This document shows positions 46,200 through 58,699 of a stretch of DNA of 64,000 nucleotides, one piece after another. A model generated the notes under the pieces. It was not told the DNA's origin, searched no databases, and worked only from the letters and a program-made list of their open reading frames with translations. Both the position numbers and the translations under genes were made by a program. The stretch spans positions 36,531,137 to 36,595,136 of the forward strand of contig NC_089858.1 in assembly GCF_036373705.1 (NCBI RefSeq), read 5' to 3'. Position 1 is the stretch's first letter. The number at the start of each line of letters is the position of its first letter. This DNA is from Amia ocellicauda (Eukaryota; Chordata; Actinopteri; Amiiformes; Amiidae).

Positions 46200-48231
46200 G
46201 AACACCATGTAGAGTCAATTTATGCCAGTGTTAAGATGAACAATAAAGAGTTTAAAATGGAAATTGATACAGGAGCCTCAGCAAGTGAACACATTTACAA
46301 TGAAATCTGGAGTTCCAGTCAGGGACCAGTACTTACTGAGACACAAGTATTGCTGCGTACATACACTGGAGAAGCCATTAGACTGTTAGGAGCACTGGAC
46401 GTTGATGTGGAATATAAAGATCAACAAGCCAGATTACCACTTCTAGTAGTTAAAGGTGAAGGCCCAAGCCTCCTGGGACGCAACTGGTTACAGAAAATAC
46501 AGCTGGACTGGGGGAAATCAAGTATATTCAGGCAACCAGGTACAATGATGTTCTGCAGAGGTATCAAGAAGTGTTCAAAGATGTGTTGGGCACACTTCTG
46601 GGAGAGACTGTTCAATTGTTTGTGGACTCTCAAGTTCCACCTTGCTTCTTTAAACCACGGCCAGTACCATATGCAGTGAAGGGCAAGGTTGAAGATGAGC
46701 TGGACAGATTGCAGAATGCAGGAATGATCGAACCTGTACAATTTTCATGCTGGGCAGCTCCAATTGTGACAGTACTCAAAAGTGATGGTACACTTCGCAT
46801 TTGTGGAGATTACAAATTGACTACTAACCAGTCATCAAAGTTGGATGCTTATCCGTTTCCAAGCGTGTGGCAACCTCACCAAGTGATTTTTCAGAGGGCG
46901 ATTGACAACCTCTTACAAGGCATACCCCATGTTGCTGTCTATCTGGATGATATCCTAATTACTGGAACCAGTGAAACAGAACATCTCAAATCTAGAGCAA
47001 GTTTTAAAGAGACTGTCTCAAGCTAGACCGAGATTAAAACTCAACAAATGCACCGTTAAAGCGTGACTTATTTGGGGCATCAAATTACTGCCCAAAGTCT
47101 CCGCCCCATGGAAAAGAAAGTGAGAGCTGTCAAATAAGCTCCACTGCCAAGAAACATTTCGGAACTAAAGTCATTTCTTGGTATGATCAATTACTATGGA
47201 AAGTTTTTGCCAGACTTGTCAACAGTACCACTGTACCAGCAGCTGCATAAGCACACTCCATGGCACTGGAGGACAGCTCAGGACAAAGCTTTCAATGATG
47301 TCAAAGAACTGCTACAATCAGCACGCTTACTTGTTCATTTTGACCCAAAGAAGGAACTCATGCTATCCTGTGATGCCTCTCCCTATGGCGTTGGAGCTAT
47401 ACCGTCTCATCTGATGGACGATGGATCAGAAAAACCTGTGGGTTTTGCATCCCATACACGGACTGTGGCAGAGAAAGGCTACTCACAGCTCAATAAGAAA
47501 GGTCTAGCAAATATTTTTGGTGAAAAGAAATTTCACCAATATTTATATGGTAGGCCGTTAACCATTTGCTGAGATCATAAGCCCCCAATAAGCTTGTTTA
47601 GTGAGACAAAAACCATATCACCCATGTCTTCAGCACGGATACAACGCTGGGCACTTTCAGCCTACTAGTATACAATTGTGTATAAAGTTGGCAAGGACAA
47701 TGCTAATGCCAATGCCCTGATCTTGAAGTTTCATGTGGTGGCCAAACATGGATAAAAAAAGCTTAGAGGAAAAGGTAAAGTTATGTGCAGAGTGCCAAAG
47801 TAGCCACAAGACAGCAGCACAGGCCCCATTACACCCTTGGGAATGGTCAGGTCGCACTTGGTCAAGGCCGCACATAGACTTCGCTGGACCTTTCATGGGT
47901 CACATGTTCCTAGTCATTGTGGATTCTTACTCCAAATCAAATTGGCACGTTTTCCGTCTCAACGACCATTGCCACAACTGCAAAGCCAAGAGCCGAGGAC
48001 ACTACTACCTCGACAAACAAAGACGAGATATCTGATGTACCAGATACAGATGCTCCAGGAACACCACCAAGAATGGATTTGGCTAGGAGTATACCACCCA
48101 CACCTCTGCCTCCTTCTGTGAGCCCAACCCCAGTTCCTACGGATGTCACCATCCCAGTTTCCATGGACACTAGTGTTGGGATGCGACATTCAGAGCGCCA
48201 TTGCAAACCTTCAATAAGGCTGGACTTGTAA
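46200..48231 (+). pseudogene. Gypsy pol remnant (protease, RT, RNase H, integrase)
   Basis: Protease with EIDTGASAS (about 46262) and GPSLLGRNWL. RT start VPYAVKGKVEDELDRLQNAG, then a deletion near 46865 and the YLDDIL catalytic box (about 46940). RNase H region with ELMLSCDASPYGVGAI (47360-47405). Integrase pieces PNMDKKSLEEKVKLCAECQS and HIDFAGPFMGHMF. Stop codons and frame changes near 47030-47150 and 47572-47735 separate the parts. Confidence 0.82.
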
Positions 48232-48489
48232 TTATGTCCTTAGGTTGGGACTAATAAAAGAGCACAGTTAATCTTTTAGTATTTAAAAGGGGATTAAGTT
48301 TAAAGTTGGAGGAGTGTTGTAACTGTTTAGTTTGTCCCCATTACTGATCCGTACTTTCAGGACGCCTTAATTATGATGTTTTTCAGTATAATACTTGTAT
48401 ATAGAAAATGGCGCTGATAGACTGTGGCTGTGCAAAAGCAAATGAGAGTTGTGTGTGTTCCAATAAAACACTTAAAAGGTTAAACCTTT

Positions 48490-49614
48490 TGTGGTAACTT
48501 GAGGGAAATAAACAACTAACACAAACACTCAAGGACACCAATAATTCTTTCTTCCCCTTTCTTTCACAGGTGTGATCAGCGCTCAACCCGCACAGTTAAG
48601 GAAGGTGGATCTCCCATGCTGTCTCTTCCGAGGAGCCCAGCCAGTGCCCCATTGGCCAAACAGACACCAACAGGCTGGGAAACAAGAAGGATAGTTAATA
48701 TAGAAAACTAGCTACAGCCCCGGTTTCAATCTGCCTCAGTGGGGTTTCTTCAGTTGACCCAGTGGCAGCAGAACCTCAGGCAGGATGAGAGCTGTCAATA
48801 TTTAATGATGGTTTCTCGCCACAAACTTTAGTGTCTAATCCACAATGATGCATTGTAAACAGGAGATCCAAGTCTCCTTGCTGTAATGCAGACAAAGTTC
48901 AATAAAGCCAGTTCCAAAAAGTGCAAATGCTTGAGGCTCTTAATTGCCGTATTTAAAGTCTCTTCAATTTTACTCGGTGCGCTCTCACTTACTGTAACCC
49001 CACTGCATACGCAACCAACAAAAACCCATAGACTTAGCTGCTTGAAGCCCGTGCCATCAATGCTCTGCTGCCAAGTCCTTTGCGTACATTGTCACTGTCT
49101 TGGGGTTCAGGTTCTCCGTTTGCACTGTTTATAATTCACTAAGGAAAAAATAAGTAAAAAAGTCTATCTGTCTCCACATTAGTTTCCACGTTCCCCCTCT
49201 CCAGCCCTGACTTTCCCTCTCCTTGCTCGTCCATACTACTTGTCCAGTAATGGTGTCTCTTGATCAGTTTGCACCCTGAATGGTCTCTCAGCTTAAATAC
49301 TGTGACAAGGAGCCAGGGGTGCAGGTGAAGGTAATTAGGAGTGAATGTGCAGGTGAGTCCAGGTGAGAATGTGGGCTGGTGGCGTGCGCTTGGCAAGAAA
49401 AACAATAAATCAATCTAAACCCAATAAACCAATTATACAAAAAGAAAGATGATACAACAAAATAAGGAAGCAAAACACATACTTCATAAGTAAAAAGACA
49501 ACCGTGATCATAGAAAGAATAAGGGCATACATCTAAATAAATAACTGAAAGAAAATATAATAATCAATTAATATATATTAATGATATATTGCCCATCACG
49601 CCCCGCCTGTGACA
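48490..49614 (-). mobile_element. LTR-like sequence, unclassified
   Basis: On the minus strand it starts TGTCACAGGCGGGGCGTGAT and ends TTTATTTCCCTCAAGTTACC followed by ACA, so it has TG...CA ends like an LTR. The last 24 bases resemble the stretch just before the Gypsy leader at 43356-43380. Matching target duplications are not visible, so this is tentative. Confidence 0.35.
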
Positions 49615-49875
49615 ATATTATTAATAATAATTACCCAGGACTGTTGTGTTCAGTGACAAAAGCACATTCCATCCTCAGACAGACATAAAAACACTCTGGT
49701 TGGTTGGTTTGTTGTTTTAAAACTTTAAAAGGCCTTCATATTCATTACAGGAACACAACTAACAGGGAAGGAACAAAATGACCCACGTAGCTCCCCTCTC
49801 CTCCCTATTGACGTGTTACACTCTTTTAAGGGGGCTGCTCTGGGGTCTCACAGTTGACACAGACCAAGAGGCTAC

Positions 49876-50066
49876 CTTGTTTCCTGCATTTCCTTCATTG
49901 GCATCCTGGCCACCTCTGAGCCTCCTCTGAGCACCGTAGGGCCTGCAGAGAGAGGGGGATCCCTGAAGCCTGATATTGAGTTGAAGAGTTCCCTGCTCTC
50001 ATGCATCGCTGTTTGAGGAGCAGCGCGCTGGACAATGGAGAGGATGCTACTGCTCTCTGAAGATCC
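49876..50066 (-). other. Possible isolated coding exon, product unknown
   Basis: Between acceptor TTGCGACAG and donor-like AAG/GTAGCC the minus strand is open for about 63 codons. The frame starts SSESSSILSIVQRAAPQ, contains HESRELFNSISGFRDPPL, and ends MPMKEMQET. It is in a stretch less AT-rich than its surroundings. No family is recognised and no neighbouring exon is found. Confidence 0.25.
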
Positions 50067-50127
50067 TGTCGCAAGAAAAGAAAGGGTTAATAGCCATGCA
50101 AATTGAACATTTCCATGTGGTAGGGCC

Positions 50128-50905
50128 CTGTGTCTCTATGTGGTGGGGCCAGTATTTTAAAAATTCTAAATGAATATTTTACAGAGGTATTTACAAAAGA
50201 AAAATCAGATAACATGGTTAACAATCAGTCCAGTCAAACTCTTAGACAGATCAGGATTAACAAAGAGGAGGTACTAAAGGGACTAGCAGAATTAAAAACA
50301 AACAAACAAATCACCTGGACTAGATGGTATATTTCCAACAGTACTTAAAGAAATTAGGGAAATTATTTATAGGCCACTAATTAAAATATTCCAATTGACA
50401 CTTAGAACAGAGGCTGTGCCAAATGATTGGAACACTGCAAATGTCATACCTATCCACAAGAAAGGGGACAAAACTGAGACAGGAAATTCAGTTGTGAGCC
50501 GACAACCAGTTGTGGGCAACCAGACTTATTCCAGGTCTGAAGGGAATGTCCTACTGAGAGACTGAGGAACCTGAACCTTTTCACCCTGGAACAGAGGAGA
50601 CTGTGGGGACTTGATCCAAGTCTTCAAAATCATGAAAGGCATCAACCACATCAAACCAGAGGAGCTTTTCCAGATCAGCAGGGACACACGCACCCGGGGA
50701 CACAAATAGAAATTGGGCTTCAAGGCAGTCAAGACAGAAAACAGGAGACACTTCTTCAGACAGGGAGTTGTCACAATCTGGAACAATTTGGGAACATTGA
50801 AAAATAGACTAGATCACTAAATTATTAAATGGACACCAAATGAGCACAATGGATCAAATGGCCTCCTCTTGTTTGTAAACGTTCTTATGTTTCTTATGTA
50901 TGTAG
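50128..50905 (+). mobile_element. CR1-like LINE, internally deleted
   Basis: Upstream RT region (RINKEEVLKGLAELKTNK, PNDWNTANVIPIHKKGDK) joined to the C-terminal region and the same 3' tail as at 24360-24420. The catalytic RT core is absent. Confidence 0.75.
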
Positions 50906-52589
50906 TAGGGCCCTGTGCCTCTATGTGGTGGGGCCTGTGTTTTGTATGGGTTGGGGCCCTGTGTGGCCTTATATATACAGACAGGAATTATATGGTATAG
51001 CGCCCTCCCAAACAGAGCCCTGACATCAAGGACAATTAATTGAAACTATTAGAAACCAATCATTCACATGGAAGAAAAATGCATTATGTATCAATGCTGT
51101 TAAATTACGCCTCCTCATATGGCAAGTAAATACATTTAATTTGCATAGGAATGGATGTTACCAGGACTTTAGAGGGGAATGTTACTGCAGCAGTGCATGT
51201 CTAATCTAGAGTCACAGGCCCTGTAGTAAACTTTTAAACATACTTACTTTAGATCAAAAAATGTATGATACTGTGTATTCCTATGATGTGGCACAGTGCC
51301 CTGCCTAGATGCCAAAGATATATTAGGCCATAGAGAGAACGGAGGACAAAGAAGGAGTCTGTGATAAAACTTGGGGTATCTTAGTAACCTCACTGACGTC
51401 ATGCAGTTGCTCAGCTACAAAGGGAGTAATCTTCTATATGATAGTATGTTCTTCAGATAAAATTTAGACAAGTCTTCCCAACTGGCTGCCTTGTTATAGC
51501 TGAATAAATTATTTATTATTATTAATACTTGGTATAATTCTAATTAAATCAGGCCTGAGTTTTCCTTGTGTACCAATCACTTACATTCAAACATGCATTT
51601 TATGGGCAATGTGGGATTTAAAACAAGTTATTATTGTTGTTGTTGTTTTGGTGGGGGGGGTCATAGGCTGGCATCTATGTTTTGCAATTGACATATGGGT
51701 AACCAAGACAATGCTGATTTACATACCTTGTTGTCTATATTGACCCCTTTTCTCTTTTGTTTTTTTACACGGGTATAAGTCACACATTCAGCTGCATGGT
51801 TCATCATTGCATAGGTGGGGTGTATTTTATGTTCAACAACCATAAAGAATATCATCCTTACTTGAGTGTACATTTCATTCCTATTTCTTCTATTCATTTG
51901 GACATACTAAGTTAAAATCGAAAGACTGGCCTCAGGCACATTGAGCAGTAAGTTGCAGAGGTTGGCACTAGAGGTCAATGTCTCTTGCAATGTCACAGTG
52001 CAGAATTGAAGCGTGACAGAAGAAATTAGGGATGTAAAGCACTGGAGTTTTGCAACAGAGTTTCACATCTTAGAGTGACAGTTTTCAGAAGAGGAATAAA
52101 AATTAATGAAAAAACGCAATGGCAACGTCAAAAACAGAAACCTGCGGAATACTGCGCAATCGGAGGTTCAATATCTCTGGAAATTTCAGTTTTTTGTTCC
52201 AGCCCAGCTCTTCTGACTTCTTAACCGGTCTAATGAAATGATTCACTGGGTGAATGTATACCAATAGGTCTCTAGTCTTCTGCTTCATCAGACTTGTGGT
52301 GTTGACATTGGCTTATTGCCATGTTAATTATGAAAGTTGCACTGCATCAATAACTCTTTGCCTGGCAACCGTGTTTCACAGCTATAATTATATTCATCAT
52401 CATGTTTGCAGGTGTTCTGTTTTTCCCGTCATCGAGAAGGAAATGTAAAAACTCTACACTGGTATTTTCTTCATAAAAACATTGTTGCTGTATTTATAGG
52501 TATGCGCTTCACTTTTGAAGACTGCACAATGCGCTGCGAGTCATACTGCTTCTAATTATAGCACTTTATACTCAGCCTCATTTTCACCT
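50906..52589. other. No gene recognised
   Basis: AT-rich sequence with a poly-G run near 51653. No transposon ends or coding motifs seen. Confidence 0.55.
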
Positions 52590-52905
52590 GGCTAGAATGT
52601 GACATCTGTCAAATGAAAATAGACAAACTGTACTATAATTTTCTGCATAGTTGATCATAGACAATAGACACATTACAGTACCACCAAGTTTATTTTCACT
52701 AAAATAGAAATGCATTTTCAGAACACTTGACATTTTTGCCCCTATCCTCCATTAAAGCATATAGGAATTTCTGAGCTGAAAATGTTATTTTGAAATACCA
52801 CTCAAACTGGAACATGTAGAAACTGTTATGCGGAAAAGATTTGAGAAAATGTGTACCACAAAATGTGCACAAAAGTGTGGCCCTTCCATTATAAGGGCCA
52901 CAAGC
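52590..52905. repeat. Satellite-like unit, diverged single copy
   Basis: Shares ordered motifs with 33852-35560: TCAAATGAAAATAGACAAAC, CCTCCATTAAAGCATATAGG, then CCATTATAAGGGCCACA at the end, where a Tc1 fragment begins. Confidence 0.5.
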
Positions 52906-53325
52906 AAAACTGAAGCAAAACGCCCCAAGAACAAGCAGGAACTAAAGACTGCTGCAGTGCAGGCCTGGCAGAGAATCACCAGGGAAGAAACCCAGCATCT
53001 GCTGATGTCTATGGGTTCCAGACTTCAGTCAGTCATTGACTGCAAATGATGTGCAACCAAGTATTGAAACTCACAATTTTATTCATGATTATGTTAGTTT
53101 GTCCAAATACTTTTGAGCCCCTAAATTTGGGAATACCACATATAAAAATTGGTGTAATTCCTACACTGTTCACCCATTTAGGATGTAACTACCCTCAAAT
53201 TAAAGATGAAAGTGTACAATTAAAGCACATCTTGATTGTCTCCTTTCAAATCCATTGTGGTGGCATACAGGGCCAAAATGATGACAATTGTGTCACTGTC
53301 CAAATATTTATGGACCTAAGTGTAT
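52905..53325 (+). mobile_element. Tc1-like element 3' fragment, another family
   Basis: Encodes a transposase C-terminus (RPKNKQELKTAAVQAWQRIT, then MGSRLQSVIDCK). It ends in a Tc1-type terminus, TCCAAATATTTATGGACCTA followed by AGTGTA. The 5' part is missing; it abuts a satellite-like unit. Confidence 0.65.
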
Positions 53326-54104
53326 ATGCTCCATCCTGCAATGCAGACCATGAAAAAACACACACAATCCTGATATCATGGCAATACAGGTGTCGTCTAC
53401 CCCAGGACGCAGCCACAGTTGTGCAGATTTGTCATTCAACCAGGATCTAATCACTTACTGATATGCAGTGATTCCTGGACAGGAAAGGGATACAAAATTG
53501 TGTTTTTAAATTAACCATTAACAAATAGCCACAGTCTCAAAGATGTTTGTAGCCTTAATACACAAATACACACATTTATGTTCTTATGGTGAATTGCAAG
53601 ATAACAATTTTTTTTTTGTTTCTTTTTTTACCATCATTTATTATTCAAATTCAAATAGGTTGGTATATTTTAAATTCCAGTAACAATGACATTCATTTCA
53701 GATGTACTTTCTGATGGATGGGCATTACTTCGGAGCCACACATTCCAAAGCGGTAATGATACACAGGTGGGTGGGACAGTAGGATTAAATAATAATAGCT
53801 TAGTGAAGCAGGGAGTGTGGAATCTGTAGGTGTGGAAGTGTCAGACAGCTAGTTATTCTTCAGGTAAAGAAGTGGCCCAGCTCTGCACATATCGCACTCT
53901 ATACCCAACAATGCCTGGCTTCAAATGTACTGGTAATTCCAATCCGTGTGGCAGGAATTGGCTCTGGCAGTTTTGCAGAACACCATTGAACTACTGCACA
54001 TGCAGTGTACATATAGTGAAGAGTGAAAGCATATCCCAAATACTTACGGCACAGGCCTAGAACTTCACAGTACGGTCTTGATGAGATTTCTGACCTGGTA
54101 TTAC
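53326..54104. other. No gene recognised
   Basis: AT-rich sequence between a Tc1 fragment and an L2 copy, with a short T-run near 53608. Confidence 0.5.
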
Positions 54105-55300
54105 TATTATCATTTATTTATTTCTTAGCAGATGCCCTTGTCCAGTTTGACAAAATATAAGAGCAATACAAAGTGCAATAATACAGTGCAGTTCAAGGCA
54201 TAACACATTTTACAAATAGAAATGTACACAAGGGTATACGAGATATACAGTAAACAATACATAAGGTCTTACTTACTAGATTGTAAAAGCTGATAAGTGC
54301 AGACAAGATGTTACGTCAAGGGGAGGGAAAGGGTGCATAGGGGAAATCAAAATAAACAATACAAGTGCTAGTAATGCAAAGTAATGCGAGTCGAGTAGTT
54401 GGTGAGGAAGGGTCGGATTCAGCGTATGTTGCTCAGGAAGAATCTGCAGGTGTGTGTCAGCGTGGTGATGTGCTGGGTGTAGGAGAGCGCAGGATCGAAG
54501 GTGACTCCTAGGTTCTGAATGAAAGAAGAGGGAGAGAGTGTCGTAGATTCCAGTGGGATTGAGATGGAGAGATCTGCAGAAGGTGAGGAAGAGTGGGGGA
54601 AAGGAGGAGATCAGATTTGGAGAGGCTGAGCTTGAGGTGGTGCGAGTGCATCCAGGCAGAGATAGCAGACCTGCACAGGATGGAAGAGATGCAAGAGGGG
54701 ATGAGAGGGTGAGAGGAGGGAAAAGACAGGAAGATCTGGGCATCATCTGCGTAAAAATGGTAAGAGAAACCAAGGGATGTAATAAGGGATCCCAGGGAGC
54801 AAATGTAGAGAGAGAACAGGAGGGGGCCCAGGACGACATCTTGGGGTACGCCTGTGAGGAGAGGTTGGGGGGTGTATGAGGAACCTTGCCATGTCAGGGC
54901 GGTAGTTCTGAGGGGTGTTGGGGTCAAGGGTTGGGTTCTTGAGCAGTGAGATGACAGCAGCTTGTTTAAATGCAGAGGGGAAACAGCCAGAGAAAGGGGG
55001 GGGGGGGGGGGTTGAGGAGGGAGGAGATGAAGGGGAGAAAATCAGGAGCAGTCACTTGGAGGAGGTGAGTGGAGGTGAGAGGGTCCAGGGCACACGTTGT
55101 AGGTTTGTGACCTAAGAGGAGAGACGAAAGAGTCCGAAAGAGTTGAGAATGAAGAAAAGGAAGCTTGATCGGTGGGAGACTTGGGCGGGACGGGAGAAGA
55201 GGGGGGACTGTTGAAGAGCTTGTGGATGTCAGTGATCTGAAGGAGAAGGAGGCAAAATCATCAGTACAGAACGGTAGAGTTCAAGGGCAGCTGGGAGTTT
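54105..55300 (-). mobile_element. L2-type LINE, shorter copy with deletions
   Basis: Same family as 37505-40480: RT pieces LLTGVPQDVVLGPLLFSLYI and YADDAQIFLSFPSSHPLIPS, and 3' tail at 54105-54180. A poly-G run at 54999-55012 interrupts it. Confidence 0.82.
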
Positions 55301-55501
55301 GGACCTATTGACACAGACCAAGGAATAGAAAATAAATGTACACAAGGTTTTCAGATAACATTAAAACTTAAAGTGTTTTTGTGTGCTACTTCCTCAGACT
55401 GATAGGGGTAACATATGAACTGCTTGCTTCTCATGCGGAGGTTCTGCAAAAACACGAGCAGGAGTAGATAAGAAAGATTGTAATATTAGCCAATACAAAT
55501 T

Positions 55502-55507
<6 letters not shown>

Positions 55508-55542
<35 letters not shown>
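55508..55542. repeat. TA microsatellite
   Basis: A pure TA run. Other simple runs in the window: CA with poly-C at 3117-3149 and 5047-5070, TA at 5838-5862, TG at 10118-10145, TA at 18168-18210, and poly-A at 58382-58397. Confidence 0.9.
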
Positions 55543-55550
<8 letters not shown>

Positions 55551-55924
55551 CTTAAAAAAAACGCTGAATTTCTGAACCCTTATTAAAGTGAGAATGCGTA
55601 GATAAATATAGATTGTATTTACGGCAGAAGGACAGCAAAACAAAAAGAATTTAAATTATTTTTTAATGTATTGTACGTGCATTTCTTGTCCTCATATGAC
55701 TGGAAACTGCAGTCAGTCCTATTATTAAGCATGACTGGCAGGTGCACTGGTCTCTCGTCATCGTCAAAGCAGCTGCTTTAGGTGCACTGAACCAGGTATT
55801 TAGCATTGAATCAGTAGGTGTTTTATTGAAATCTCTGCGATATCACATATCCGGATCATGAAGGCGCTGTACGAAGCAGATCGCGATCCGGCTCCGCTGA
55901 TCCGATTACTAAGCAGCGCTGCGG

Positions 55925-55970
55925 TGACTCAGCAGTTTGAACATCTACCGCTAGTGACGCAATGACGTCA
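55925..55970. promoter_or_regulatory. ARE/NF-E2-like and CRE sites in a CpG-rich region
   Basis: TGACTCAGCA at 55925-55934 fits an NF-E2/antioxidant-response element and TGACGTCA at 55963-55970 is a perfect palindromic CRE. The surrounding 55850-56020 and 56380-56830 are CpG-rich. Regulatory use is inferred. Confidence 0.35.
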
Positions 55971-56633
55971 GAAACGTCACAAGTACACTGCGCCGGTGCG
56001 GAGGACCTCATTCCCTCAATAAGCCCAATGTTCGCTTCGTTTCAATGCGTGTTATTGTCAGTCTGCTTATGCCGTTTGGATCCGACAATTATGTAGTCCT
56101 TCATCCGAAAAGGACATTGGATACATTAAAACCGCACAAAGTACACGACCTTCCCAGTTTATTGCATTGGTTTGTGTTTCTTTAACTCCTCGACTACAAA
56201 ATTATTATAATAATTAGCCAATAATTCATTTTATTTATAACGCACTCTTCTCATACCCAGAGGGCTACAGCAAGCAGTCACAACACAACAGACGAGATCA
56301 AACAGGCAACCTAGCAGTAGCAACTCAAGACTCTTTAAAAAACATGCAACTGAAGAGAGATCCTAAAAGCTTACAAAAGGTGAGTTTCAAGACGTACGCT
56401 GTGGCGTGTAAGGCTCGTCAAAGCGCGCACAGCCGCCGTCCCGGGTCCGAGAGCAATAAGCGCGATTCCAGGATGACCTTCAATAATGAAAAGACACACG
56501 ACACCTCACCACGAACACGCAAAAGCAGAATGCACGGTTCATCGTTATACTGTTTATTTCAATCCACATGTTCGTTGTTTATGTGTACTTAAGCGGACTT
56601 GTCGACACCCAGAATAAGCGACGATGTGCTGAA

Positions 56634-56738
56634 ATGTCACGTGTAATCGCTGCGCTGCTGCTCCTCAGTCACGTCTGTTCCTCCGCAAACGCCTCGAAAG
56701 GCTTGTGCAGTCTTTACATACCGGGTCTGCGCGTTTGA
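56634..56738 (+). CDS. Small ORF with signal peptide, 34 codons
   Basis: ATG at 56634 encodes MSRVIAALLLLSHVCSSANA, a good signal peptide, then SKGLCSLYIPGLRV and a TGA. It lies in the CpG-rich stretch downstream of the CRE/ARE sites. It could be the first exon of a small secreted protein (cytokine-like genes start this way), but no convincing splice donor is visible, or a chance ORF. Confidence 0.25.
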   Translation: MSRVIAALLLLSHVCSSANASKGLCSLYIPGLRV

Positions 56739-57403
56739 CGTCCCTGCGTCTTAAAAGGTCGGATGAAGGATCCGTTTTGAGCTCGGATTGAGTACAACAC
56801 AACTGAGATCGAGATCGAGATGGGATCCGTCAGCACCACCCGCCCAGCGGACTTGCCATCATCAGTGTAAATCATGTAGTTCCTCGGGAGTTGGTCTTGG
56901 TCTCATAGAAATCTAGGAGAGTCACATTTGAGGACTATGCGCCTGTTAAACCGATAATGCTTTGGCTCCCCTCTGTGGCCAAAAAAGGCACAGCACACTG
57001 CAGACAGGACATTGAAGTTCAATTTATTGAGTTATTACTTGCTGCTACCCCTATTTTATAAATTCGTGTGAGTGCTTGCCAAATTTTGTAAGTAATAAAT
57101 ACTTTTGTATTAGTATTATTATTCTTTGTAGTAGCATAAGAAACACAAAATCACTCTTTACTAGCAATAAACAAAGCAAATTGTTTTAAACATAAGAAAT
57201 GTCATCCTGAAATAATTTGATCTGGGGGTTCCCAAATCTTGCCTAGGGTGGCAAAAGTGCCAGAGGGGGATAAGGAAGCAGAGTGCACCCTATGAGCAAC
57301 AGCAACAATGAGTTACAAGGGCTATTATTTATTTCCTCCTATTTAAGATACATTCTTTAAGAATTAAACAACAGTGGAAAGTAACCAAACACAGATACAC
57401 ATA

Positions 57404-57905
57404 CACTACATGGCCAAACGTGTGGGACACCTGCTCGTCAAGCATCTCATTCCAAAATCATGGGCATTAATATGGAGCTGTGTTCCAGTTCATCCCAAAG
57501 GTGTTCAATGGGGTTGAGGTCAGGGCTCTGTGCATGCCAGTCGCGTTCTTCCACACCAATCTCGACAAACCATTTCTATATGGACCTGCTTTGACCACGG
57601 GGGCACTGTCATGCTGAAACAGGAAAGGGCCACAACGTCGGAAGTGCAATATTGTCTAGAATGTCACTGTAGGCTATAGCGTTAAGATTTCCCTTCAGTG
57701 GAACTAAGCGACCGAACCGTGACAAACAGACCCAGACCATTATTCCTCCTCCACCAAACTTTAGTACGGCCCATTCTACTGCCAATGTTTGTCTATGGAG
57801 ATTGCATGACTGGTTGCTTGATTTTATACACCTGTCAGCAAAGGGTGTGGTTGAAATTAGTATTAGAATTAGAAGGGGTGTCCACATACTTTTCACCATG
57901 TAGTG
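57404..57905 (-). mobile_element. Tc1-like deletion derivative, fourth family, 502 bp
   Basis: Same ends as 9520-10089 (CACTACATGGCCAAACGTGT... to ...TTTTCACCATGTAGTG) with TA flanks at 57402-57403 and 57906-57907. It retains part of the catalytic domain ([20 protein letters not shown]) and lacks the rest. Confidence 0.85.
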
Positions 57906-58699
57906 TATTTCAACAAGGAACTAGTAACAGTTAAAATCACAGAGATTTACTGTCATTCGTTGCTATTCAAAATACATGCCAGTATATGTAGAAGAACATC
58001 GAGCACTGCAGATGTGATTTGGAGATGTTTGGCTCCTGCAGCTATGGCGATTAAGCAATAGGTGGCGCAGTGGACCTTAAATACATGACCACTTGACTTG
58101 TTTAACCATTAATGTATATTCTATGACAAGAAAACAGTAAACACCTTAAAGAGACCCTTTTACTAAGACTTTTGAAAATAATATAAAGTCCAGCATGTAT
58201 TTTGCTTCGCTTTTATTTGTTTTTCTGCTTTACTATTCAGTACATTTATAAAGCTCAACAAAAGGTGGTCGCATCTGTATCACAAAACTTCTCAATGTAG
58301 TAATCTAAGCATCTAAGTGCAATAATGTTTCTGGGTACAAATCACATAGGTTATACATGTAAACTGGTCCCTTTTTCAATTAAAAAAAAAAAAAAAAATG
58401 GTTGCCAGGATAACATTTGTGAATTATTTGTGAAGGACACTTCTTTGAATTATTAATAAATCAGATATATATGAGGCCAAACTTTTTTTCAACAAATATT
58501 GGTCACGAAATGCCCCCAGTAGGACAAAACATAAAGGACAGACACTACATTTATTTGAAACAAAGCACATATTTCACTGTAATTTTTCCTAGATTAAAAA
58601 CATACGTTTCCGATTGCTGTGTCAACTGCATCCAATGAAGGCAGTGCAACTGGATGTAGTTTCAAAACATATTTGAACAAAATGATAACTCCTGAAGGG

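Larger units (their letters stand above)
43380..48489 (+). mobile_element. Ty3/Gypsy-type LTR retroelement, decayed and nested
   Basis: An old genomic retroelement: leader at about 43380, gag (43495-46197 with two insertions), protease, RT, RNase H and integrase (46200-48231), then a purine tract and the start of a 3' LTR at about 48315 (TGTTGTAACTGTTTAG), cut at 48489. Stops, frameshifts and deletions show it is dead. The 5' LTR is not clearly recognisable beyond a possible last piece before 43380. Confidence 0.85.
55543..57403. other. CpG-rich intergenic region
   Basis: Apart from the sites and small ORF listed separately, it holds a GATCGAGATCGAGAT direct repeat (about 56808-56822) and no recognisable exon or transposon. 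Confidence 0.5.

Noticed and set aside
56344-56379. Short ATG exon MQLKRDPKSLQK ending at a good GTGAGT donor
   Set aside because: The surrounding sequence (GAGAGATCCTAAAAGCTTAC...GGTGAGTTTCAAGACG) resembles a common LINE 3'-end pattern, and no partner exon is seen.
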